A DNA stretch of 6,137 bases from Deltaproteobacteria bacterium (GCA_030688705.1 JAUYJH010000113.1:1-6137); one strand, 5' to 3'; shown: positions 1 through 6,137, numbered from the stretch's first letter. The notes: generated from the letters alone by a model not told the origin. Numbers and translations are program-made.

Positions 1-2
1 AT

Positions 3-911
3 GTCAACCGCTTCGTCGATATCCGCGCCGATCGGGCGCAAGCCTTTTTTATGGGAATGCTGCGGGATGATTTAAGATTGATTATTACTTCCGAAGATCG
101 AGCGGATGTTCCCGCTCCCTTTTACGATGCGACAGACCAAAATGAAATTGAATGTCGTTTAGTGGAAGAATGGGACAGTCAAGAGAAATCAAAGTGCCTT
201 TTGCAGTCCAAACCATTTTATGAAGATGGCGACGCAACATACTATACTCTCCAACATTTCAGTTTGGCGAACTATTCGGTCAATGAAGCGGGTGTCCGAA
301 AATTTGTTTATACGGCCTTTCCCCGCATTGCTTATCAAACAAACGAGGAATGGAATCTTTTTCCGATTACCGTGAAAAAAGACGATTTCTATTTTGACGG
401 CAAAGGGACTTCCATCGAAATTAAATCTTCTTTGGATCCTGCCGTAGTGCGCGCGGTAATGGATGCATTCAGGGACAGACAGATTGGTCAGCTTCGTCCG
501 GATTTTGGAGTTTTTGTTCCCCCTCCACCGCCGCCGCCGGATCCAGAGTGTTTCGAAGGAACCCATTGGGAACCGGCCATCAGCCAGTGTATGCCGGACG
601 AGCCTCCCCTCTCCCCTCCCCCCAGTTGCGGTGAAGCGGTTTGGGATGCGGCAACGGAAGATTGCGAATGCGAGGAAGATAAAATTTATAACAGCACTGC
701 GAAACGCTGTGACATTGAGGAAACCTGTACGGGCGTCGATTGCGAGGCCGGCCTTCCCCCTGGAGGTGGCGGCGGCCAAGGAACCGATGAGTCTGTAAAT
801 GGCGGCGGTTGTTCTCTCCAAAGGGGTCAAGTATTGACTTTTCACTTTTTACCCGGATTTCTGGTTTTTATTCTGTTTGTCCTGAGGCATCGGGCAAGAC
901 GGATTCTTTAA
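3..911 (+). CDS. Exported Cys/Pro-rich protein with C-terminal Gly-Cys sorting/anchor signal (5' end outside window)
   Basis: The frame is open from the left edge, so the 302 visible residues are a C-terminal part; the Met at 51 is probably internal. I do not recognise the globular N-terminal part (to about nt 510). Next come seven consecutive prolines (519-539) and a Cys-rich stretch with two similar units: Cys, 3-4 residues, a residue before Trp, then an acidic residue, Ala and a closing Cys (CFEGTHWEPAISQC and CGEAVWDAATEDC). A Gly-rich linker (GGGGGQG) leads to the tail: GGGCSL from nt 801, about 18 hydrophobic residues, then RHRARR at the very end. This three-part tail (Gly/Cys motif, one membrane helix, basic end) resembles the MYXO-CTERM/GlyGly-CTERM class of sorting signals, where a protease cleaves near the motif and the protein becomes surface-anchored. 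I infer an exported, disulfide-containing envelope protein; the signal peptide would lie outside the window. The function is unknown. The last 63 bp overlap the opposing gene. Confidence 0.8.
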   Translation, partial: VNRFVDIRADRAQAFFMGMLRDDLRLIITSEDRADVPAPFYDATDQNEIECRLVEEWDSQEKSKCLLQSKPFYEDGDATYYTLQHFSLANYSVNEAGVRKFVYTAFPRIAYQTNEEWNLFPITVKKDDFYFDGKGTSIEIKSSLDPAVVRAVMDAFRDRQIGQLRPDFGVFVPPPPPPPDPECFEGTHWEPAISQCMPDEPPLSPPPSCGEAVWDAATEDCECEEDKIYNSTAKRCDIEETCTGVDCEAGLPPGGGGGQGTDESVNGGGCSLQRGQVLTFHFLPGFLVFILFVLRHRARRIL

Positions 912-2471
912 AAATTTCTGATAATCGTCATCTGCTATGAGGAGGGATGCGAAACCGGCCGGATAAGTAAACGCCCGGCCTTTCGCATTTTGAAGCAATG
1001 TTTCCAGTTTTTCCCGATATTGCTCCTCACAGGTTGTTTTGAAAAGTTGCAACAAATTACCGGCGGCGACGGCATTGCCCGAAGGCAAGGCCCCGTCGTT
1101 GTATTCTTTTTTTCGGATAATCACATGGGGTTCTTCTTTGCCTGTAAAAAAATAGCCCCCCTCTTTTTCGTCCCAAAAAAGATCATCCTGGTTTTTTTGC
1201 AATTCTTTGGCCCACTCTATTTCACCTAATTCCAATAGGCCAAAGATCAGGAAGGCGTAATCGTCGAGTGTGCCTGAATATTTGGCTTCGCCATCGCGGA
1301 AACGGCGGAGTAATTGGTGATCCTTATAGAGTTTGCTCCGAATAAAATCAGCGGCGTTTTGGGCGGCTTTGAGATATTTATCCTCTCCTAAAATTTTGGC
1401 CCCTTTGGCCATGGCGGCGATCATTAGGCCGTTCCACGATGTTAAAATTTTATCGTCTTTGTGGGGCGGTTTTCTCTTGGTTCTGGCGGCACGTTCCTCT
1501 TCGATCGTTTTTTCGGTCCAGTGATAATATTCACCTTCTTTGCCGACTTCACCGGCATCTTGAGCGGAATAAAAACCCCCTTGAGGGTCTGACATGTCGC
1601 GAAGAACATAGTCGAGGGTTTCTTGAGCGATGGTTTTGTAGCCAGCTTCTAAATAAGTCATAGCGAGCAGGGCGTTGTCGTAGAGCATTTTTTCATAATG
1701 GGGTTCACTCCAGTCTTCCCTTGTTGCATAACGGTGAAACCCGCCGCCGACTTTATCGTAAATTTCCCCGTTGGCCATGGCTGTGAGCGTTTTTTTGGCC
1801 ATCTCCAGCGCTTCGGCGTTTCCAGTTTTTTTGTGGATATGCAAAAGTAAATTGAGATCCATGCTATGTGGAAATTTGGGTGCTTGTCCAAACCCGCCGT
1901 GAATAGGATCGAAGTTTTCGCGGAGTTGATCGAACCCCCTCTCCCTAACCCTCCCTGCCTGCCGGCAGGCAGGTCCCACAGGGGGAGAGGGGGACATTTT
2001 TAAAAGCTGTTCTGTAATCTTCTGGCTCGATTTCAAAATCTTTTCCGGCTCGTTTTTCCAAACGGCTGAAATATTATTCAAGAGCTGTACAAACTGCTGG
2101 CGCCAGAAAAAAGTGCCGCCGTAAAACGGCTTTAAATCAGGTGCTAAAAAAACACTCATCGGCCAACCCCCCTGCCCGGTCATGGAGACGACCGCATCCA
2201 TATAAATCTGGTCGATATCGGGGTGTTCTTCACGGTCTACTTTAATACTGATAAAGTTTTGGTTTAAGACATCGGCTACCTCTGCAAGTTCAAACGAGTC
2301 TTTTTCCATCATGTGGCACCAATAGCAGGTGGAATAACCGATCGACAAAAAAATCGGTTTGTTTTGATGGTGCGCGGCCTGAAACGCCTCTTCTCCCCAC
2401 GGATACCACTCAACCGGATTATGTTGGTGTTGGAGCAGATAAGGACTTTTTTCTTTTGCAAGTCGATTCAT
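849..2471 (-). CDS. Thioredoxin-domain protein of the DUF255 / YyaL / SPATA20 family, compact form
   Basis: The 540-residue product opens with the family signature: NRLAKEKSPYLLQH, NPVEWYPWGEEAF (18-30), the redox motif STCYWCHMME with C49 and C52, then KVDREEHPDID and TGQGGWPMSVFL. A helical (alpha/alpha)6-barrel region follows, with GGFGQAPKFPHSMDL (192-206), HYEKMLYDNALLAM, GGFYSAQDA, KDDKILTSWNGLMIAA and DGALPSGNAVAAGNLL. The motif is CYWC where CHWC is usual. Family members are typically 650-700 residues. This one is shorter after GGTFFW (about 121), lacks about 80 residues between HWTEKTIE and EERAARTK (about 324), and lacks the last 80-90 residues. Residues 160-179 are encoded by a palindromic repeat. 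The reading frame has no stop or frameshift, so I call it intact but reduced. The biochemical role is not established for bacterial members. The start matches the family N-terminus; no clear Shine-Dalgarno precedes it. It lies downstream of hemB-polA on the same strand. Confidence 0.9.
   Translation of the reverse strand: MNRLAKEKSPYLLQHQHNPVEWYPWGEEAFQAAHHQNKPIFLSIGYSTCYWCHMMEKDSFELAEVADVLNQNFISIKVDREEHPDIDQIYMDAVVSMTGQGGWPMSVFLAPDLKPFYGGTFFWRQQFVQLLNNISAVWKNEPEKILKSSQKITEQLLKMSPSPPVGPACRQAGRVRERGFDQLRENFDPIHGGFGQAPKFPHSMDLNLLLHIHKKTGNAEALEMAKKTLTAMANGEIYDKVGGGFHRYATREDWSEPHYEKMLYDNALLAMTYLEAGYKTIAQETLDYVLRDMSDPQGGFYSAQDAGEVGKEGEYYHWTEKTIEEERAARTKRKPPHKDDKILTSWNGLMIAAMAKGAKILGEDKYLKAAQNAADFIRSKLYKDHQLLRRFRDGEAKYSGTLDDYAFLIFGLLELGEIEWAKELQKNQDDLFWDEKEGGYFFTGKEEPHVIIRKKEYNDGALPSGNAVAAGNLLQLFKTTCEEQYREKLETLLQNAKGRAFTYPAGFASLLIADDDYQKFLKNPSCPMPQDKQNKNQKSG
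949..986 (+). terminator. Possible hairpin terminator downstream of the exported-protein gene
   Basis: GCGAAA at 949-954 pairs with TTTCGC at 981-986, and a GGCCGG/CCGGCC stem continues inward with a 2-nt bulge. The hairpin begins 37 nt after the + strand stop codon and is followed by ATTTTG, a weak T tract. It lies inside the opposing gene, over its conserved PAGF codons, so the symmetry may be a by-product of coding sequence. Confidence 0.25.
1935..1993. repeat. Composite palindromic repeat inserted in frame in the DUF255 gene
   Basis: Outer arms of 11 bp (1935-1945, CCCCCTCTCCC, and its exact reverse complement at 1983-1993) enclose a perfect 20-bp palindrome, CCTGCCTGCCGGCAGGCAGG, at 1954-1973. 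The outer part resembles the CCCTCTCCCTAACCCTC...GGGGAGAGGG repeats scattered in many bacterial genomes. The inner palindrome is flanked by TC on both sides (1952-1953 and 1974-1975), as if it had inserted into an older repeat with a 2-bp duplication. The element encodes about residues 160-179 of the protein (including GPACRQAGR), which have no counterpart in the family. That it is mobile or multi-copy is inference from this single copy. Confidence 0.8.
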
Positions 2472-2596
2472 ATGCTTTTGGGGAGTGGTGGAAAATGAAT
2501 AATTTCACGTTTGTCATCCTGAGGCGTAGCCGAAGGATCCCGATTTTTAACGGGATTCTTCACTGCGTTCAGAATGACATCGCGATTTTCATGCAT
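2468..2596 (-). other. Repeat-derived 42-codon ORF overlapping the DUF255 start (ATGA)
   Basis: An ATG at 2596-2594 lies nine bases after a GGGAG sequence that could serve as Shine-Dalgarno. The frame stays open through the whole nested repeat, reading MHENRDVILNAVKNPV at its start and ending IIHFPPLPKSI. Its TGA at 2470-2468 overlaps the DUF255 ATG in the arrangement ATGA. The DUF255 gene lacks its own clear ribosome binding site, so this ORF could couple its translation to ribosomes arriving from upstream. The peptide is simply the translation of the repeat and has no recognisable domain, so it may equally be a chance ORF. Confidence 0.25.
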
Positions 2597-2610
2597 TTTC
2601 CACCACTCCC
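2481..2610. repeat. Nested inverted repeat filling the polA-DUF255 spacer
   Basis: The outer arms are GGGAGTGGTGGAAAATG at 2481-2497 and its exact reverse complement at 2594-2610, extendable to 19 of 20 matching bases (2481-2500/2591-2610). Inside sits a second imperfect inverted repeat at 2512-2579, with ends TGTCATCCTGAG and CTGCGTTCAGAATGACA and a central hairpin ATCCCG (2537-2542)/CGGGAT (2551-2556) around an 8-nt loop. Its ends (TGTCAT, three bases, GAG) and inner CGAAG-GATC block match the layout of the element inside polA, so the two look like relatives. Elements of this type without coding capacity are usually called REP- or MITE-like. As RNA it would fold strongly between the two genes, but no T tract follows, so I do not call it a terminator. 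Confidence 0.8.
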
Positions 2611-2642
2611 TTTTGGTCTTCTCTCCTCTGTCTTCTGTCTCT

Positions 2643-5372
2643 TCAATGCGCCTCTGCCCAATTCAGGCCGGCACCGCAATCGACCAAAATGGGGATGTCC
2701 AACGGATGCGCGTTTTCCATCTCTTCTTTTACAAATTGTCGCACCTTGTCCAAATCCCCGTCGGGAACCTCAAAAACCAACTCATCATGCACTTGCAAAA
2801 TCATTTTGGTCTTGGGTGAAACCGCCGGCAATTTGGCATCTATCGTCAGCATCGCCTTTTTGATAATGTCGGCGGCAGACCCTTGAAAGACCGTGTTGAA
2901 AGCGGTTCGCTCCGCGTTTTGCCGCATGTTGACATTGTGGCTTAGTATATCGGGAATGAAGCGGCAGCGCCCCAGAATCGTTGTCACAAAGCCCTTCTCT
3001 TTTGCCTCTGATAAAAGTTTTTCTTTGAATAGTTTCACTTGTGGGTATTGTTTAAAATAATTTTCAATATATTTTTGAGCATCCGCAACATCAATTTTAA
3101 GCTGTTTTGACAAACCGTATGGGGTCTGGCCGTAGATCACGGCGAAATTGACTGTCTTGCCGACGGCCCTTTGTTCTGATGTGACTGCCTCCAATGCAAT
3201 GCCGAAAATTCCCGCCGCAGTTTGACGATGGACATCTTCCCCTTTTTGAAAGGCCTCTAAAAGACCGGGGTCTTTTGTGTAATGGGCCAAAATACGGAGC
3301 TCAATTTGCGAATAATCAGCGGAGAGAATCATAAATCCGGGGTCGGCCACAAAAGCGGAGCGGATTTTTTTTCCCTCTTCGGCGCGGATCGGAATATTTT
3401 GCAGATTGGGGTCTGAACTTGAAAGCCGCCCCGTAGCCGCCACTGTTTGATTGAACGAAGTGTGGATTCTTTGCGTCTGCGGGTTGATCAATGCGACCAG
3501 CGCATCGGTGTAGGTCGATTTGAGTTTTGCCAGAGAGCGATATTCCAGAATCAGCGCGGGCAGTGGGTGGGTGAGGGCTAGATCTTCCAGCACATCTTGT
3601 GCGGTGGAAAAACCGGTCTTGGTTTTTTTGCCGCCGCTCATATTGAGTCTTTGAAATAAAACTTCGCCGAGTTGTTTAGGGGAATTGATATTGAAAGGCC
3701 CCTTGGCCATCTCATAAATTTTTTCTTCCAGTATTTTAAGTCGTCCTTCAAAATCGTGCGAGAGCTCTTTCAAAAGAGACGCATCGACCTTGACGCCGAT
3801 CAGTTCCATTTTGAGCAGAACTTCCATGAGGGGCATCTCCAGATTTTTGAAGAGATCCAAAAGCCCCTCTTTTTTGAGCTGCGGCAAAAAAAGTTCGGCA
3901 AGCTGGCGTGTGCAGTCGGCATCTTCGCAGGCATAATCTTTGGCCGCCTCGAGCGGCACTTCAGCAAACGGAATCTGTTTGGCCCCCTTCCCCGTCACAT
4001 CTTCGTAGCGAATCGTTTTATGATCGAGGTGCTGTTGGGAGAGATCATCCAAATTATGGGGTCCCGCTGGATTCAACAAATAAGAAGCAATCATTGTGTC
4101 AAAATCGATATTGTTGATTTCAAAACCGTAGCGCTTCAAAATTGCCAGATCGTATTTAATATTTTGGCCGATTTTTGGGATGGAGAGGTCGGCGAGAAGG
4201 GGTTTGAGATTGTTGATGACCGATGTCATTGCGAGGACCCCGAGCGAAGTCGAGGGGGACGAAGCAATCTCCCTGTCCTCACCGAGGGATTGCTTCGCCC
4301 CTTCGGGGCTCGCAATGACAACCGTATGCCCCACCGGAATATACGCGGCCTCCCCTTTGGCCCAGCTTAAGGCAAAGCCGACGATTTCGGCTTTCATCAC
4401 ATCGAGCGATGTCGTTTCCAAGTCGACCGCCAGTTTCGGTTTTTCCTTCAATATTTTTTCGCAGAGTTTTTTTAACGCCGCTTCATCGGTAATCAACTGA
4501 TACCCTTCTCTGGAAAGAGAGCTCTTCGGCGCCAATTCGGCCAACAGTTTGGAAAATTCCAATTCCCGAAAGAGTTTATGACAGGCCTCTTGATCGAACT
4601 CGCGATGTTTCAAAAAATTTTCGTCGAATGGGATGTTTACATTTTCATCGAGCGTTGCCAGTTTTTTGGAGAGCCGTGCCTTATCGGCCTCTTTTTGAAG
4701 GGCGTCCCCTGTCTTTCCCTTGATTTTATCCGCATTGGCCAAAAGATTTTCCAAATCACCATATTCTTGAATCAGCTTGGAAGCGGTTTTGGGCCCGATG
4801 CCGGCCACCCCCGGAATATTATCGCTGGCATCGCCGATCAACCCCATCACATCGGCCACTCTTGCAGGGAGAACGCCAAAACGTTCGATGACCTCTTTTA
4901 CGTCATAATGTTTCTCTTTCATCGGGTCCCACATTTTTATTTTATCGCCGACCAACTGCATCAGGTCTTTGTCCCCGGAAATCACGGTCACTTCAAAACC
5001 ATGTTCCACCCCTTTTTTGGCCGCGGTGGCGATAAGATCATCGGCCTCAAAGCCGGGCTTTACCATCATCGGAATATTCAGTGCTTGAATCACTTTGGGA
5101 ATATATTCAAATTGCGGCACCAAATCATCGGGAGGTTCTTTTCGGTTGGCTTTATAATCCGCGTACATTTCATCGCGGAATGTCGGTTCTTTGGTGTCCA
5201 TCACAATCGCCCAGTATTCCGGTTTTACATCGCGGATCAGTTTCAAAATCATCTGCGTAAAACCGTAAATGGCATTGGTCGGCAGACCTTTTGATGTGGA
5301 TAAAGGCCGGATGGCATAATAACCCCGAAAAATATAACCGGATCCGTCAATTAAATAGAGATGTTTGGTCAT
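2643..5372 (-). CDS. polA: DNA polymerase I
   Basis: Pol I fills gaps in excision repair and removes RNA primers from Okazaki fragments in the cytoplasm. All three domains are present in 909 residues (E. coli 928). The 5'-nuclease (about 1-285) has LIDGSGY with D9, TFRDEMYADYKANR, EADDLIA, SGDKDLMQL and GDASDNIPGVAGIGPKTA. The 3'-5' proofreading domain (about 290-500) keeps its acidic residues: D317/E319 in VDLETTSLD, D408 in GQNIKYD, and Y480/D484 in YACED. The polymerase has motif A (SADYSQIELR, D686), motif B (RAVGKTVNFAVIYG; R735, K739, F743, Y747) and motif C (QVHDELVFEV; H862, D863, E864). About 34 residues after V351 (VIASPEGAK to AMTS) come from a repeat inserted between the exo I and exo II motifs, in a loop of variable length in the family. 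The ATG overlaps the hemB stop as ATGA and lacks a good ribosome binding site, suggesting translational coupling. Confidence 0.98.
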   Translation of the reverse strand: MTKHLYLIDGSGYIFRGYYAIRPLSTSKGLPTNAIYGFTQMILKLIRDVKPEYWAIVMDTKEPTFRDEMYADYKANRKEPPDDLVPQFEYIPKVIQALNIPMMVKPGFEADDLIATAAKKGVEHGFEVTVISGDKDLMQLVGDKIKMWDPMKEKHYDVKEVIERFGVLPARVADVMGLIGDASDNIPGVAGIGPKTASKLIQEYGDLENLLANADKIKGKTGDALQKEADKARLSKKLATLDENVNIPFDENFLKHREFDQEACHKLFRELEFSKLLAELAPKSSLSREGYQLITDEAALKKLCEKILKEKPKLAVDLETTSLDVMKAEIVGFALSWAKGEAAYIPVGHTVVIASPEGAKQSLGEDREIASSPSTSLGVLAMTSVINNLKPLLADLSIPKIGQNIKYDLAILKRYGFEINNIDFDTMIASYLLNPAGPHNLDDLSQQHLDHKTIRYEDVTGKGAKQIPFAEVPLEAAKDYACEDADCTRQLAELFLPQLKKEGLLDLFKNLEMPLMEVLLKMELIGVKVDASLLKELSHDFEGRLKILEEKIYEMAKGPFNINSPKQLGEVLFQRLNMSGGKKTKTGFSTAQDVLEDLALTHPLPALILEYRSLAKLKSTYTDALVALINPQTQRIHTSFNQTVAATGRLSSSDPNLQNIPIRAEEGKKIRSAFVADPGFMILSADYSQIELRILAHYTKDPGLLEAFQKGEDVHRQTAAGIFGIALEAVTSEQRAVGKTVNFAVIYGQTPYGLSKQLKIDVADAQKYIENYFKQYPQVKLFKEKLLSEAKEKGFVTTILGRCRFIPDILSHNVNMRQNAERTAFNTVFQGSAADIIKKAMLTIDAKLPAVSPKTKMILQVHDELVFEVPDGDLDKVRQFVKEEMENAHPLDIPILVDCGAGLNWAEAH
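4219..4324. repeat. REP/MITE-like inverted repeat inserted in frame in polA, with possible target duplication
   Basis: Terminal inverted repeats are TGTCATTGCGAG at 4224-4235 and its exact reverse complement at 4309-4320. Inner arms are CGAAGCAATC at 4260-4269 and its reverse complement at 4288-4297. Between the outer and inner arms each side carries a GC-rich palindromic block. ACCG flanks both ends (4219-4222 and 4321-4324), which fits a 4-bp target-site duplication. Removing one ACCG plus the element deletes 102 bp, exactly 34 codons, and restores GHTVINNLKPLL, a good fit to the Pol I family. There is no coding capacity of its own. Similar TGTCATTGCGAG repeats are familiar from Dehalococcoides and many metagenomic genomes; that comparison is from memory. 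Confidence 0.88.
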
Positions 5373-6137
5373 TGGCGAAATTCGGGGGCAAAATAAGTGA
5401 TGATGATATCGGCGCCGGCGCGTTTGATAGACAAAAGAGATTCGGCGACGGCCTGTTTTTCATCGATCCAGCCGTTTTGCGCCGCGGCTTTGATCATCGA
5501 ATATTCTCCGCTCACTTGATAGGCCGCGATCGGCAGATCGAAGCGCTGGCGCGCCGCGGCGATCACATCAAGATAACTCCCCGCCGGCTTCACCATCAAA
5601 ATATCGGCCCCCTCTTCTACATCGGCCGCCATTTCGCGCATCGCTTCCCGAATATTGGCCGGGTTCATCTGATAACTCTTGCGATCGCCAAACGCCGGCG
5701 CGCTGTGGGCGGCATCGCGGAAAGGGCCGTAAAACGCCGAGGCATATTTTGCCGCATAGCTCATGATCGGCGTTTCGCTGAAACCATTTTCATCTAAAGT
5801 TTTGCGCATGATTTTGATTCGCCCGTCGAGCATGTCGGAAGGGGCGACCATATCGGCGCCGGCTTCTGCATGGCGCAGGGCCATTTCGGCCAAGACCTCA
5901 AGGCTGGCATCATTTTGAATATCCCCTTTCGCATCGAGCAGTCCGCAATGGCCGTGGTCGGTATAGGCGCAAAGACAAACATCGGTGGTCACCAAAAGAT
6001 CGGGGAGAGCCTCTTTCAGAGAGCGAATCGCTTGGGGCACCAAGGAATCTTTTTGGGTGGCGCTTTTGGCCTGCGGGTCTTTTTTGTCGGGGACGCCGAA
6101 GAGGAGAAGACCGCCGATTTTCCCCTCACCCCAACCC
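5369..6137 (-). CDS. hemB: Porphobilinogen synthase (delta-aminolevulinic acid dehydratase), N-terminus outside window
   Basis: HemB condenses two 5-aminolevulinate molecules to porphobilinogen, the first common step of tetrapyrrole (haem) synthesis, in the cytoplasm. The frame is open to the right edge, giving 255 residues; roughly 70-75 N-terminal residues are missing compared with the usual 320-330. The visible part begins within GGLLLFGVPDKKD and continues through the zinc-site segment DVCLCAYTDHGHCG, whose three cysteines match the Zn-binding type. It then reaches VAPSDMLDGRI, IMSYAAKYASAFYGPFRDAA and GDRKSYQMNP with the first active-site lysine. ILMVKPAGSYLDV carries the Schiff-base lysine, followed by AYQVSGEYSMIKAA and SIKRAGADIIITYFA near the end. 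An internal TTG at 6043 is not the start, because conserved sequence continues upstream of it. The stop codon overlaps the polA ATG by four bases (ATGA), so the two genes are almost certainly co-transcribed. The enzyme looks catalytically complete. Confidence 0.97.
   Translation of the reverse strand, partial: GWGEGKIGGLLLFGVPDKKDPQAKSATQKDSLVPQAIRSLKEALPDLLVTTDVCLCAYTDHGHCGLLDAKGDIQNDASLEVLAEMALRHAEAGADMVAPSDMLDGRIKIMRKTLDENGFSETPIMSYAAKYASAFYGPFRDAAHSAPAFGDRKSYQMNPANIREAMREMAADVEEGADILMVKPAGSYLDVIAAARQRFDLPIAAYQVSGEYSMIKAAAQNGWIDEKQAVAESLLSIKRAGADIIITYFAPEFRQ

Noticed and set aside
189..845. - strand ORF of 218 codons opposite the exported-protein gene
   Set aside because: The + frame has coherent Pro/Cys/Gly architecture and a sorting signal; the antisense product has no recognisable feature.
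1500..1530. Frameshift or pseudogene explanation for the missing middle of the DUF255 protein
   Set aside because: Family motifs on both sides are in the same frame with no stop, and no remnant of the missing segment appears in other frames.
2512..2579. Rho-independent terminator after polA
   Set aside because: The hairpin is imperfect and no run of T follows on the - strand transcript; it is better explained as a dispersed repeat.
2456..2863. + strand ORF of 135 codons across the spacer and the polA 3' end
   Set aside because: It starts inside the DUF255 gene, reads through the inverted repeat and then runs antisense to polA motif C; it looks like a by-product of the stop-free repeat.
1935..4324. 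CRISPR-like repeat array
   Set aside because: The palindromes differ from one another and are irregularly spaced with no spacer units.
3672..4370. Long + strand ORF of 232 codons opposite polA
   Set aside because: It is antisense to conserved polA codons including exo motifs, shows no domain, and is explained by codon bias plus a stop-free repeat.
4578..5797. Two overlapping + strand ORFs (238 and 168 codons) opposite polA and hemB
   Set aside because: They mirror the highly conserved 5'-nuclease and HemB sequences; the products are compositionally odd (rich in His, Phe, Ile, Arg) and unrecognisable.

Overview
The window looks like an ordinary chromosomal segment of an uncultured, moderate-GC bacterium (about half G+C by eye). 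It is probably from a deltaproteobacterial-type lineage (Myxococcota, Bdellovibrionota or a related candidate group). This placement rests on the zinc-type HemB, the glycine-cysteine C-terminal anchor of the first gene, and short genome-wide palindromic repeats of kinds often seen in metagenome-assembled genomes. It is an inference, not a demonstrated assignment.

Layout, left to right. (i) Positions 3-911, + strand: the 3' part of a gene for an exported, Cys/Pro-rich surface protein of unknown function. It ends in a Gly-Gly-Gly-Cys / hydrophobic / Arg tail that resembles rhombosortase- or MYXO-CTERM-type sorting signals. (ii) Positions 849-2471, - strand: a compact DUF255/YyaL/SPATA20 family protein, with a thioredoxin-like domain followed by a glycosidase-like helical barrel. 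Its 3' end overlaps the first gene tail to tail by 63 bp. (iii) Positions 2472-2642: a short intergenic spacer that is almost entirely a nested inverted repeat. (iv) Positions 2643-5372, - strand: complete DNA polymerase I (polA) with all three catalytic domains intact. (v) Positions 5369-6137, - strand: the 3' part of hemB (porphobilinogen synthase), whose stop codon overlaps the polA start as ATGA.

hemB, polA and the DUF255 gene are co-directional and probably form one transcription unit read right to left. Their functions (haem synthesis, DNA repair and replication, and a putative thioredoxin-like protein) have no obvious shared pathway, so this looks like a housekeeping operon.

The most interesting content is the repeats. 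Three short palindromic elements lie within about 2.4 kb. Two are inserted in frame inside conserved protein genes: a 97-bp element adds 34 residues to the polA proofreading domain, and a 59-bp composite palindrome adds about 20 residues to the DUF255 protein. The third fills the spacer between these genes and creates a 42-codon ORF that ends in an ATGA overlap with the DUF255 start. No defence system, CRISPR array, transposase, tRNA or rRNA is visible.
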